From an uncultured bacterium (GTDB taxonomy: Bacteria; Bacillota_I; Bacilli_A; RFN20; CAG-826): a stretch of 64,000 nt of DNA. The notes below the pieces were generated by a model. It did not search any database. It had not been told where the DNA came from and worked only from the letters and a program-made list of their open reading frames with translations. Within the stretch, counting starts at the first letter, position 1; every line of letters begins with the position of its first letter. The position numbers and the translations under genes are program-made. Positions 35,380-43,741 of the stretch are shown one piece after another. The stretch is from the NCBI GenBank assembly GCA_949293255.1, contig CASFCL010000006.1, positions 1-64,000 on the forward strand. The letters run 5' to 3'.

Positions 35380-35423
35380 CCTCTTTACTAACAAGATGCC
35401 AGCAAAGAGAAAAATTTACCAAA
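35380..35423 (-). promoter_or_regulatory. Bipartite conserved leader element, copy B (before recA)
   Basis: On the plus strand CTTTACTAACAAGAT (35383-35397), 12 variable nt, AAAAATTTACCAAA (35410-35423); both arms and the spacing are identical to the copy at 27601-27641. Within it CTCTTT (35381-35386) and AAAGAG (35404-35409) are inverted, so on the transcript the recA ribosome site (AAAGAGG) can be masked. Unknown type of element. Confidence 0.65.
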
Positions 35424-35462
35424 AAAATTATTTTTTTAAAATTTTTTATTTTTTTTAAAAAA

Positions 35463-35936
35463 TTATCTGCCTAAAATTGAGCAAACTGCGTTAATAATTG
35501 AGTCAACACAGACTTGTCTAATTTGTTCTCTATCTAAATCTGGTAATCTTAATGGAATTTGCCAAACTTGTCCGTTATAAGCAATACCCATATAACATTC
35601 ACCAACATCTGTACCTTCTGAACAAACTGATGGACCAGCATTTCCAGTGAATGAAACACAAATATCAACGCCTAAAACTTCAAGACCTTTGATTGCCATT
35701 TCTTGAGCAACTGCCCATGAAACAACACCATATTCTTTAATTGTTTCAGGATCGACACCAATAAATTTTTCCTTCATTTCATCAGAATAGCAAACGATTC
35801 CCCCTTTATAAACTTCGCTTGCTCCACTTACATCAGTAATTGTTTTTCCAAATAATCCACCAGTAAAAGATTCAACGCTACCAATTGTAAGTTTTTCTTT
35901 TGTAAGAAGATCAACAAGTTTAACTGCATTATTCAT
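35463..35936 (-). CDS. cinA: CinA C-terminal domain protein (nicotinamide-nucleotide amidase)
   Basis: A 157-residue stand-alone CinA C-terminal domain (PncC type), which deamidates NMN to NaMN in known members. SVESFTGGLFGKTITDVSGAS and GDICVSFTGNAGP-like motifs are diagnostic. The N-terminal MoCF-like domain of full CinA is absent. ATG at 35936 follows GGAGG. The cinA-recA order is the common Firmicute one. Confidence 0.9.
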   Translation of the reverse strand: MNNAVKLVDLLTKEKLTIGSVESFTGGLFGKTITDVSGASEVYKGGIVCYSDEMKEKFIGVDPETIKEYGVVSWAVAQEMAIKGLEVLGVDICVSFTGNAGPSVCSEGTDVGECYMGIAYNGQVWQIPLRLPDLDREQIRQVCVDSIINAVCSILGR

Positions 35937-36603
35937 TTTTATTACCTCCAAAAACCTGTTTATTATCAATTAAATAAATTATACCACTTAATAAACTAAC
36001 AAATGTTGCAACATAACAAATAAAATCACTTATGTGTAAATATTGTACCCAGTTAGAATCAAAATAACTAAATGGCCAACCATTTAATAATACAAAACTA
36101 ATAGCAACCATTTGTAAAACTGTCTTCAGTTTTCCAAATATATTTGCAGCGATAACAACATTTTTACTTGCTGCCATAAATCTAAGACCATCAACTATTA
36201 AGTCTCTAATAACCATTAAAATTACACAAAAGAAAGGAAATCTAACATCACTTCCTAAGCTTACAAAATTCAAAGCACAAAAAATTGATAAACCATTAAT
36301 TAACATCTTATCAGCAATTGGATCTAAAAATTTTCCTAAATCAGTGACAAGATTATATTTTCTAGCGATATATCCATCTAAAAAATCTGTAAATGAAGCT
36401 ATTATAAATATTATAAAGATTATTATATTAATAAGATTTATAGTAGCTCCGTTATTATTTAAATTAATATTAAATGAAGCAACATTAATAACACTAAATT
36501 CATCTAAAAGATAAATAACAAAAATCCCAAGTAAAAGAACAGTTGCAAGAGCAATTCTTGAAATCGTAATTTTTGTAGGTAAATTTATACTTTTTTCTTT
36601 CAT
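35929..36603 (-). CDS. pgsA: CDP-diacylglycerol-glycerol-3-phosphate 3-phosphatidyltransferase
   Basis: A 224-residue membrane enzyme making phosphatidylglycerol phosphate from CDP-diacylglycerol and glycerol 3-phosphate. The CDP-alcohol phosphotransferase signature DGYIARKYNLVTDLGKFLDP (DG-x2-AR-x8-G-x3-D) is complete and about five TM helices surround it. It overlaps cinA by 8 nt; pgsA-cinA-recA is conserved in Firmicutes. Confidence 0.94.
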   Translation of the reverse strand: MKEKSINLPTKITISRIALATVLLLGIFVIYLLDEFSVINVASFNINLNNNGATINLINIIIFIIFIIASFTDFLDGYIARKYNLVTDLGKFLDPIADKMLINGLSIFCALNFVSLGSDVRFPFFCVILMVIRDLIVDGLRFMAASKNVVIAANIFGKLKTVLQMVAISFVLLNGWPFSYFDSNWVQYLHISDFICYVATFVSLLSGIIYLIDNKQVFGGNKNE

Positions 36604-36620
36604 AAATCCTAAAATGAGTA

Positions 36621-36957
36621 TTCAGTCCATAAGCCATGTTCTGTTTTATGCAATCATTTATCTAGGCTTACACCTATTCCCTTGAATTCGAATTCTTCTT
36701 AGGAATTTCCCCTACCAAATTTGGGTTTCTCGCTTAAGGGGTTTACCAACGTTTCATCTTATTTTTTCAAATAAGCTCGTCTCTGTGGCACTTTATCAAC
36801 TCTATCCATGGATGAACTTTAGGATATCATTGGCCGTTACGTGCTCCCACGTACTTAGTTTTATTTTTTCAACTAACATAATCACTACAATCATCACAGA
36901 TTGTGCGAGCATGGACTTTCCTCTAACTATTTCTAGCCAGCGATTGCATAGACTGAA
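36621..36957 (-). ncRNA. rnpB: RNase P RNA
   Basis: The catalytic RNA that trims tRNA 5' leaders. The minus strand has the conserved GAGGAAAGTCCATGCTCGCA near the 5' end, AAGTGCCACAGAGACGA centrally and ACAGAACATGGCTTATGGAC at the 3' end. Helix P1 pairs TTCAGTCTA (36957-36949) with TGGACTGAA (36629-36621) over 9 bp, which sets the ends. At about 337 nt it is shorter than typical bacterial P RNAs. It lies next to gpsB, as in Bacillus. Confidence 0.95.
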
Positions 36958-36968
36958 GTATTTAAAAA

Positions 36969-37322
36969 CTATTTAATTTTGCTAGGGTCAACACCCATTT
37001 GATATAGCTTTTTTTCATATTTGCTACATCTTTGAAGTAATTCAAGATTGTCTAGACTTCCCTCATTATGCCTTAAAACTATATTTTTTGATTTTTGAAT
37101 CGATATTTCAGATTCTTTATCTCTAATACTAGCTTTTAAAGCCTCATTTTCTCTTTTTAAAGTAACAATTTGTGAATTTAAAGACTGAACAACGCCATCA
37201 ATCATTCGGTAATCAATTAAGACTTTGTCTAAAAATTGATCAACTTCATCAGCATTATAACCTTTAACGTTTTTCTCAAATTTTTTCTCTAAAATTTCTT
37301 TTGCACTAAGTTGAAGTCTCAT
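36969..37322 (-). CDS. gpsB: GpsB/DivIVA-domain cell-division protein
   Basis: A 117-residue coiled-coil protein. The DivIVA N-terminal domain is clear (LSAKEILEKKFEKNVKGYNADEVDQFLD), a coiled coil runs to about 80, and the C-terminal LELLQRCSKYEKKLY matches GpsB's short trimerisation domain. GpsB coordinates cell-wall synthesis enzymes with division. Position next to rnpB is the same as in Bacillus, supporting GpsB rather than DivIVA. Confidence 0.88.
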   Translation of the reverse strand: MRLQLSAKEILEKKFEKNVKGYNADEVDQFLDKVLIDYRMIDGVVQSLNSQIVTLKRENEALKASIRDKESEISIQKSKNIVLRHNEGSLDNLELLQRCSKYEKKLYQMGVDPSKIK

Positions 37323-37462
37323 CTTAAAAATCCTTCTTAATAATTATAAAGAAGGACGCTTTAATTTTCAATTAAAGGCAAAAGAAATTATATCTCTAAT
37401 ATTTAGAGCATAATTATTATAAAAAACTCAGTATTTTCAAGTAAAAACCTTGTAAAACTCGA

Positions 37463-38323
37463 TTATTTTATATAATTTATCTTTAATTTAGGTTTAATTT
37501 TACTATCTTTAGTATAGATTAATTCTTTAACACCGACACAACTAATTGCTCCTCCTTTAGGATTTTTAATTGAGTCAATAACTGAATGAATATCACCTTT
37601 GACAGTTGAATATTCAAAGGCTAAATCACAATCTTCCATAGTGCAATTTATTAACTTTAAATTTTTGGTATAACAAAATGGTTGTGTACCAATAATTCTA
37701 CAATCAATAAAAGTAAGATTTTTAGAATACCAAGCAAGATATTCACCCTTAACAGTTGAGTTTCTAATTACCACATTTTCAGTATGCCAAAAGCAATCTT
37801 TTGTATCTAAATATGAGTCTTCAATTTCAACATTTTTACAATATTGAAATGAATATTTTCCACTAAATTTTAAATTTCTAATTTTAATATTTTTAGAAAG
37901 CAAAAATGCATACTCACTTGTAATAGAACTATCGACCAATTCGATATTTTTACATTTCCATAAGATTTCTGGAGAAGTTGCTTCAATTCTTTTTAAATTG
38001 ATATTTTTACATTCTCTTAAAGCTTTAATTCCATCTAAAAAAGAATCCTCGATCAAAATGTTATTTGTATACCAAAGTGCTGCTCTACTTAATTCAGTAA
38101 ATTTAGAATTTTTAACTTCTAAATTGTCTACATGCCACAATGGATAACGTAAATTGAAAAAGGTATCTTCAATTTTAATATTTGATGATTCTTTTAATGC
38201 ACTTTCACCATCTTCTACACCATCAAATCTTAAGTTTTTTAAATGTAAGTGATGCGTGTTATACAAATCCCTTTCGTGAGGAAAACTTTTATCTTCAATC
38301 AATTTATATTCTATCTTCTTCAT
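37463..38323 (-). CDS. DUF3737-family beta-helix protein
   Basis: A 286-residue protein made of short repeating strands (ALKESSNIKIEDTFF, LWYTNNILIEDSFLDG, FWHTENVVIRNSTVKG), typical of a right-handed parallel beta-helix of the DUF3737 family. Function unknown. No signal peptide, so cytoplasmic. ATG at 38323 (MKKIEYKLIEDKSF) is preferred over an in-frame TTG 21 nt upstream; neither has a strong ribosome site. Confidence 0.75.
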   Translation of the reverse strand: MKKIEYKLIEDKSFPHERDLYNTHHLHLKNLRFDGVEDGESALKESSNIKIEDTFFNLRYPLWHVDNLEVKNSKFTELSRAALWYTNNILIEDSFLDGIKALRECKNINLKRIEATSPEILWKCKNIELVDSSITSEYAFLLSKNIKIRNLKFSGKYSFQYCKNVEIEDSYLDTKDCFWHTENVVIRNSTVKGEYLAWYSKNLTFIDCRIIGTQPFCYTKNLKLINCTMEDCDLAFEYSTVKGDIHSVIDSIKNPKGGAISCVGVKELIYTKDSKIKPKLKINYIK

Positions 38324-38432
38324 ACGCAAATATTTTATTATCAAGTACTCATTATTTCAAATAACATGCTCATATTATTATCTATAATTAAAAATTATAG
38401 ATATACAATTTATAATCTTTTAGAATATTTTT

Positions 38433-39089
38433 ATGAAAAAATTAAAAAATATTAAAGCTGCGTTTATTGATCTTGATGGAACACTACTTGATTCAGAGAG
38501 GATATACCAAATTTTTTGGAAAGAATCTTTTAAAAAGTGTGGTTATGATGTTTCTTTAATTGACCCGCTTAATTTAAGAAGTTTAGATAGAAATTTAGCA
38601 AACGAATACATTAAATCCATTTATGGAGAATCAATTAATTTAGATGAAATTAGATCTACAAGAAATAAATTAATGAAAGAATATCTAGATAAAAACGATT
38701 ATAAAATTAAACCTTTTGTAAAGGAAGGTTTATCCTACTTAAATTCAAAAAACATCGATTGCTACGTAGTTTCTGCAACCAAAAAAGAAGAAATTATAAA
38801 TTTATTAAATAAATATGATTTAGCTAAATATTTTAAAAACGTCTTTTCAACTAAAGACATAAAAAGAGGAAAACCATATCCTGATGTTTATTTAGAAGCT
38901 TTAAAATTCGCAAATGTTAATCCTAAAAATTCAATTGCTATTGAAGATTCACCAAACGGAGTTTTAAGTGCTTTTAATGCAAAAATGAATGTTATTATGA
39001 TTATTGATTTAACTTATCCAACTAAAAAATTAAGAAAAAATATCTATAGAACAATTAAAAACTTTAATTCATTAAAATATATTGTTTAG
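38433..39089 (+). CDS. HAD hydrolase, beta-phosphoglucomutase-like
   Basis: A 218-residue HAD-superfamily enzyme. Motif I AFIDLDGTLLDSE, a cap domain at about 18-85, VVSATKKEEI as motif II region, KRGKPYPDVY with the motif III Lys, and AIEDSPNGVLSA as motif IV place it in the PGM-like/phosphatase group. Substrate unknown. A TAGAAT box (38421-38426) lies only 6 nt before the ATG and no Shine-Dalgarno is present, so the mRNA is probably leaderless. Confidence 0.82.
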   Translation: MKKLKNIKAAFIDLDGTLLDSERIYQIFWKESFKKCGYDVSLIDPLNLRSLDRNLANEYIKSIYGESINLDEIRSTRNKLMKEYLDKNDYKIKPFVKEGLSYLNSKNIDCYVVSATKKEEIINLLNKYDLAKYFKNVFSTKDIKRGKPYPDVYLEALKFANVNPKNSIAIEDSPNGVLSAFNAKMNVIMIIDLTYPTKKLRKNIYRTIKNFNSLKYIV

Positions 39090-39203
39090 TTATCTAGTAA
39101 TTGAATTAATAAGTAAAAATATATAGAAAAAACCTTTAATTTCCATCAAAAACCTTGCAAAATTCAAGTTTTTTAAAATATTTATTTTTTCTTTGTATAA
39201 AAA

Positions 39204-39223
39204 AGGGCAAATTTAATTGCCCT
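39204..39223 (-). terminator. Terminator of the SDR gene
   Basis: AGGGCAA (39204-39210), ATTTAA loop, TTGCCCT (39217-39223), with T-rich flanks on both strands; it can also stop the convergent HAD gene. Confidence 0.75.
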
Positions 39224-39240
39224 AAAATTTTTATTTTTCT

Positions 39241-40005
39241 TTATAAAGTTGAGCCGTAATCACAAACAATTACTTGGCCAGTAATTGGTTTTGAATCATC
39301 ACTTGCTAAGAATAAACAAACTCTAGCAACATCAATAGGCATACATGGTTGAATCTTTAAATCAGCATGTTTTGCCATTTGTCCCATCATATCCATATCT
39401 AAAGTTCTAGGATCCATTTGAGCAACCATTGGTGTAACAATTGTGCTTGGGCAAACTGAGTTACATCTAATTCCTTTACCAGCAAATCTTAAAGCAGTAT
39501 GTTTTGTAACACCGATGACTGCAGCTTTACTTGCAACATATGCAGCACCACCGCAACCATGATGACCTGCAACTGAATCAAGATTAATAATTGATCCGCT
39601 TCCTTTTGCTTCCATGATTTTGCTTGCAGCTCTTGAACAATACATTGTTCCTTTTGTATTAATATCGATTACTCTATCAATATCTTCTTTTAAACATCTA
39701 TCAATTGGTTTAAGTCCTGCTTCTAATACACCAGCATTATTTAATAAAACATCGACTGTACCGAATTTTTCGACCACTTCTTTAAATAATCTTTCAACGT
39801 CTTCTTCATTAGAAACGTCACATCTTACAGCTAAGACTTCGCCACCTAATTCTTGAATCTTCTTTACTTCTTCATCAAGTTTATCTTGTCTTCTAGCAGT
39901 AATAACAACTTTAGCACCCTCACTTGCAAATAGTTCGGCAGCAGCTGCTCCAACTCCTGAATTTGAACCTGTGATTACACAAACTTTTCCATCTAATCTT
40001 CCCAT
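39241..40005 (-). CDS. Short-chain dehydrogenase/reductase
   Basis: A 254-residue classical SDR. The NAD(P)-binding motif is TGSNSGVGAAAA, NNAGVLEAG is the NNAG motif, and the catalytic Ser-Tyr-Lys is NLDSVAGHHGCGGAAYVASK. Substrate unknown; it resembles hydroxysteroid and 3-oxoacyl-ACP reductases. Basic ITARRQDK after the first fold suggests NADP(H). A TATAAT promoter (40041-40046, minus) and tandem direct repeats lie upstream. Confidence 0.88.
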   Translation of the reverse strand: MGRLDGKVCVITGSNSGVGAAAAELFASEGAKVVITARRQDKLDEEVKKIQELGGEVLAVRCDVSNEEDVERLFKEVVEKFGTVDVLLNNAGVLEAGLKPIDRCLKEDIDRVIDINTKGTMYCSRAASKIMEAKGSGSIINLDSVAGHHGCGGAAYVASKAAVIGVTKHTALRFAGKGIRCNSVCPSTIVTPMVAQMDPRTLDMDMMGQMAKHADLKIQPCMPIDVARVCLFLASDDSKPITGQVIVCDYGSTL

Positions 40006-40040
40006 TTAAAAATCTCCTTAAAATGATTAAATCTTTAAAT

Positions 40041-40117
40041 ATTATACTATTTAAAAGAATTAAATTTCTCTACTATTTTTAAAGTGGTTAATAAAACAAT
40101 ATAAGCGGTTAATAAAA
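40041..40117 (-). promoter_or_regulatory. SDR promoter with two upstream direct repeats
   Basis: A consensus TATAAT on the minus strand (40046-40041) lies 35 nt before the SDR start. Upstream, AAGTGGTTAATAAAA (40082-40096) and AAGCGGTTAATAAAA (40103-40117, plus-strand reading) repeat with a 21-nt period and one mismatch. A pair spaced two helical turns apart suggests a dimeric regulator. Confidence 0.5.
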
Positions 40118-40146
40118 AAGTGACCCCCCTACAAGAGGCATCACTT
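40113..40146 (-). terminator. Terminator of tmRNA
   Basis: On the minus strand AAGTGA and TCACTT enclose a CCTC/GGGG inner stem, followed by TTTTTT; 13 nt after the tmRNA end. Confidence 0.8.
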
Positions 40147-40159
40147 AAACTTTCTAATA

Positions 40160-40525
40160 TGGTGGAGATGCGGGGAGTTGAACCCCGGTCCATAAATAGA
40201 TCCACAAAGACTACTACAGTTTAGTAGAATTTAGAATTTAATGACTTTATTAATATCTACTAATTTCAAGTCACTAGATTATAAGTTTTCGTCTCCTATA
40301 CATAATCATCTATAAGAGCTTATCTTCTTTAAATAACAGAGAAATAAATACCAGAAGATGAATATCTAATCTCCGCTTGCACTAAGATAAATTTATCTTA
40401 TTAAGAGACTAAGCAGCAAATGCAAGATTGTTAACTCTGTTGCCAGATAATTTTTTGTGGTCTTTAACGCAACCATACGACTGCAATCTAAGCCAAACTA
40501 CCAATGTCGAAACCTAGACATCCCC
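40160..40525 (-). ncRNA. ssrA: Transfer-messenger RNA (tmRNA)
   Basis: Rescues stalled ribosomes. The 5' end GGGGATGTCTAGGTTTCGAC and 3' end GGTTCAACTCCCCGCATC followed by TCCACCA are diagnostic and pair as the tRNA-like acceptor (GGGGATG with CATCTCC). The tag reading frame ends at TAG (40411-40409) and encodes ...DHKKLSGNRVNNLAFAA, close to the usual ALAA-type degron. The exact resume codon is uncertain. CCA is encoded. Confidence 0.97.
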
Positions 40526-40536
40526 ATGTGAGTAAT

Positions 40537-40565
40537 AATATAAGGATTATGAAAAAAGATTTCAA
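40537..40565 (-). promoter_or_regulatory. Promoter of tmRNA
   Basis: Minus strand TTGAAA (40565-40560), exactly 17 nt, TATATT (40542-40537), 11 nt before the mature 5' end. Confidence 0.78.
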
Positions 40566-40768
40566 GACCTTATTTATAATGCCAAAAAAAGTGGATAAAT
40601 CTTATTTTATTTCAAGATTTACTACATTTTCTTAACTAATTTAAACTTTAAAACTAATTATACTATCTAAAATTTAATATACTTTTATTAATCTAGATAA
40701 TTTGAGTGAGGTTTTTTGCTGCTCTTATAAATAAATATGTTACTATATGAAGAAAGGAGCTGATAGTT

Positions 40769-42604
40769 ATGAACAATATTAACAAAGATGTAGCTGACTA
40801 CTGTAAAGATTTAAACGGAGTTAATTTTATTAAATTAATTAATGATAAAGATTATGATAACGGTAGTTTACAAAAGAGAATATCTTTCGTTATAGAATAT
40901 AAAGAACCTGCTTTTATTAATTTTAATAACTCTAATAAATTAAAATATTACTACGGTTTATCACCTGAATTAAAAACAAATGATATTAAGAATATTATAA
41001 CTACTGATATATTGATTAATAATGATAAGCTTAAAACATATCTAAAAGATCATGGTCAATACTTTAATCTAGATAAAAAAGATTTAATGAATAAATATGG
41101 AGAAGCTTTATTTGCTAGATGTATCTTAGGTATATCACTCCATTATGGGTTTATATTTAAATATAAAGAAGAAGATTTATCTATATTAGAAGAATTTATA
41201 GATTTAAAAAATAACAAATTACATTTAAAAATGGATAAAGAAAAACATTTTATTGCTATTAAAGGTAGACCAACAAAAGAATTTATTGAAGATTTCCCTT
41301 TTAATATAAAAATAGAAGAACTATCTAATGAATCATATAAAGCTAGTTTAATTAAAAAAGACAAAAGTGAATCTAGTAATATAGTTACTCTTTTAGATAT
41401 ATATGAAGGTAAATCAAAACTAACAATATCTTTACTTGATGAAATTTACTATTCTGGTGTATTACCAAAATTAAAGAAAATAGTCGAATTAGAAAAGGAA
41501 AAAAAGGAAAAAAATCCTAATAATATAACTTATAAATTAATAGTTGAAAGAACTACTTTTGCTTTTTTAGAATCATTTGATAAAACTGAATTATTAAAAT
41601 ATGAAATTATGGCTAAATATAAAGATATTTTAATTGAATTTAATGAGAATGAATATAAATTAGAAAATGAATATATACATCAAAATAAAATAGATATTGA
41701 TTTGATTAATAAATATTTAAATGAAACCTCAAACATTAATAATATAGCTGTATCAGCCAATATTATAACTAAAGATAATTATGTTATTTATGGTTATAGA
41801 AATGGCACTTCTATCGATGCTAATAGTATCTATTGTTCATTCAATGGTCAATCTGAAATATTAGATAAGAATGTTGATTATTATAATGATTCAGCCTATG
41901 AAGATTATCCAACTATTGATCTTAATTCAGATATGAGAAAAGACTTTAAAAATGAATTTGCTAGAGAAATGATGGCTGAATTATCTTTAACAGGGTTTGA
42001 AAAAGATTATAGATATTTAGGTATATCTATATTAGGTATTCATAATGAAAAATTTGATCCTGCGTCTCCAAGAAGACTTCATTTTAATATCTTAGCTGAG
42101 CATAAAACAGATTATACATTTAAAGATGTCTTAGGTGTTTGGGATAAATCATTAGAAGCATTTGAAAATAAATTGATATTAGGTATAAAACATAAACAAT
42201 ATAAATCTAAATGGGAAATGTTTTATAAAAGCGCTATTTCATTTCTAAAATATATTTCATCTTCAAAAGAAATAATCCTTTTATTAATAGCTCTTATTAC
42301 AGGAACATTAACTTTTGGTAAGTTAAACTTAAGTTCAACTATGAGTAATATATTTACAGGAATCTCTATTTCTTTATCTATTATTTCAATTGGATTTTTT
42401 ATATATAATTTAATAAAAATAAAGAAAAAGACTAGAGCAAAAATATATACAAATACAATAGATGAAATGAAATTTTTAACTAGTATTGATAAGAAATTAT
42501 CTAAATTAGTTAATAATAAGGCAAAAAATAATAAAGTTTTATCACCTATTGGTGTGTTAATGACATATCTAGATATTTATAATAGAAAAGGCAGTAAATT
42601 CTAA
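40769..42604 (+). CDS. Unknown membrane protein with a Nudix-like segment and two C-terminal TM helices
   Basis: A 611-residue protein I cannot assign. Residues 1-310 are charged and helical with no recognised motif. Residues about 325-445 resemble a Nudix fold: strands NIAVSANIITKDNYVIYGYR, then EFAREMMAELSL, which matches the RE-U-x-E-E-x-G-U half of a Nudix box imperfectly, then YRYLGISILG and RRLHFNILAEH. Two TM helices (about 501-519 and 529-549) lie between soluble parts, with no signal peptide, so the large domain is cytoplasmic. The gene is very AT-rich and sits beside tmRNA, a common integration site. AAAGGAG lies 9 nt before the ATG. The Nudix relation is tentative. Confidence 0.65.
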   Translation: MNNINKDVADYCKDLNGVNFIKLINDKDYDNGSLQKRISFVIEYKEPAFINFNNSNKLKYYYGLSPELKTNDIKNIITTDILINNDKLKTYLKDHGQYFNLDKKDLMNKYGEALFARCILGISLHYGFIFKYKEEDLSILEEFIDLKNNKLHLKMDKEKHFIAIKGRPTKEFIEDFPFNIKIEELSNESYKASLIKKDKSESSNIVTLLDIYEGKSKLTISLLDEIYYSGVLPKLKKIVELEKEKKEKNPNNITYKLIVERTTFAFLESFDKTELLKYEIMAKYKDILIEFNENEYKLENEYIHQNKIDIDLINKYLNETSNINNIAVSANIITKDNYVIYGYRNGTSIDANSIYCSFNGQSEILDKNVDYYNDSAYEDYPTIDLNSDMRKDFKNEFAREMMAELSLTGFEKDYRYLGISILGIHNEKFDPASPRRLHFNILAEHKTDYTFKDVLGVWDKSLEAFENKLILGIKHKQYKSKWEMFYKSAISFLKYISSSKEIILLLIALITGTLTFGKLNLSSTMSNIFTGISISLSIISIGFFIYNLIKIKKKTRAKIYTNTIDEMKFLTSIDKKLSKLVNNKAKNNKVLSPIGVLMTYLDIYNRKGSKF

Positions 42605-42703
42605 TATATTTAATAACAGGTAAAGAAGGATTTATAGCTGTTAATTTCTTCCATACTAGATGGATCTAAATTTGAACTGCTCTTTTTTTCTTTATTATGT
42701 TTA

Positions 42704-42732
42704 TTTAAAAATTATTTATTAATCGATAAAAT
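42704..42732 (+). promoter_or_regulatory. Promoter abutting the esterase start codon
   Basis: TTTAAA (42704-42709), 17 nt, TAAAAT (42727-42732); the ATG begins 9 nt later at 42741, so transcription would start at or within a few bases of the ATG. Confidence 0.5.
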
Positions 42733-42740
42733 ATAAGGGT

Positions 42741-43670
42741 ATGTTTTATAAATTATTTAAATCTCAATATTTTAAACTTTGGAAAAAAGTTGAAGATGAT
42801 GATCGTGCTAGAATTGAAGCTATCACTTTTGATGATGATGTAATTATGAGTACTTCTCATTATGATGAACCAATTCAAGATAATAACGAATATAAGCTCT
42901 TTAAACTTAAAAATGCTTCAAAAGATTATCCTTTAATTATTGATATTCATGGTGGTGCCTGGGCTATTATGGACTATAAAGGATACGATGGATTTTTCCA
43001 TCATCTTGTATATAAAAAGTTTAACCTTATCTCAATGTCTTATCCTATTCTTCAAGAAGATGCATTATTAATAGATATGATTAAACAAATATTTAAATTT
43101 CTTGAATATTTACTAAAAAACCACGATTCAATCGGAGTTTCTTTAGATAATGTCTTTTTAACAGGAGATAGTGCTGGAGGTCAACTTGCCTTATTAATTT
43201 ATGCAATTAATCAAAATGAAAAACTTCAAAAAATATTTGAAGTAAGTCATGTTGATATTTCTTTTAAAGCTATCGCATTAAATCATCCTGTACCATTTTT
43301 AAAAGAAGCTACTATTTTAAAAGGATATGAACTTTTAGGAAAATTAGTTATGTCGCCATCATTTTTAAGAATGATGTTTGGAAAAAAATATAAAAATAAA
43401 ATGACTTATATTTTTTCTAATCCTCGTAACTATTTACCATTAATTGATTCTTTCCCACCTATCTTACTTATCACCTCTACTAAAGATGAAAGTTATGGAT
43501 CAAATGCACTTCTTTTAAAACAAACTTTTGATAAATATCAAATCCCATATACTTATTATTTTGAAGATAATGAAGAAGCAGTTCATGTCTATAATATCGC
43601 TAGACCTTTAAAAGAAATTTCTATTAAATTAAACGATTACATTGTAGACTTTTTCCTAAAAAATAAATAA
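42741..43670 (+). CDS. Alpha/beta-hydrolase (esterase/lipase, HSL-like)
   Basis: A 309-residue serine hydrolase. The oxyanion motif is DIHGGAW, the nucleophile Ser is in LTGDSAGGQLA, an Asp in TSTKDESYGSN and the His in EAVHVYNI complete the triad. Cytoplasmic; substrate unknown, likely short-chain esters. AAGGG lies too close to the ATG (1 nt) for a normal ribosome site, while a promoter ends 8 nt before it, which suggests leaderless or near-leaderless translation. Confidence 0.85.
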   Translation: MFYKLFKSQYFKLWKKVEDDDRARIEAITFDDDVIMSTSHYDEPIQDNNEYKLFKLKNASKDYPLIIDIHGGAWAIMDYKGYDGFFHHLVYKKFNLISMSYPILQEDALLIDMIKQIFKFLEYLLKNHDSIGVSLDNVFLTGDSAGGQLALLIYAINQNEKLQKIFEVSHVDISFKAIALNHPVPFLKEATILKGYELLGKLVMSPSFLRMMFGKKYKNKMTYIFSNPRNYLPLIDSFPPILLITSTKDESYGSNALLLKQTFDKYQIPYTYYFEDNEEAVHVYNIARPLKEISIKLNDYIVDFFLKNK

Positions 43671-43711
43671 AAAAACCTGCAAATCTGAGATTTTTTTCAA
43701 AAATAATAAAT

Positions 43712-43741
43712 AAAATCAGAGGACCGAAGTCCTCTGATTTT
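43712..43741. terminator. Bidirectional terminator
   Basis: AAAATCAGAGGAC (43712-43724), CGAA tetraloop, GTCCTCTGATTTT (43729-43741); T-rich on both sides. Serves the esterase (plus) and the ABC operon end (minus). Confidence 0.9.

Noticed and set aside
36785-36976. A 63-residue plus-strand reading frame
   Set aside because: It is antisense to RNase P RNA.
43670-43700. AAAACCTGCAAATCTGAGATTTTTTT as a terminator
   Set aside because: The stem (AATC/GATT) is too short; the strong hairpin at 43712-43741 ends transcription.
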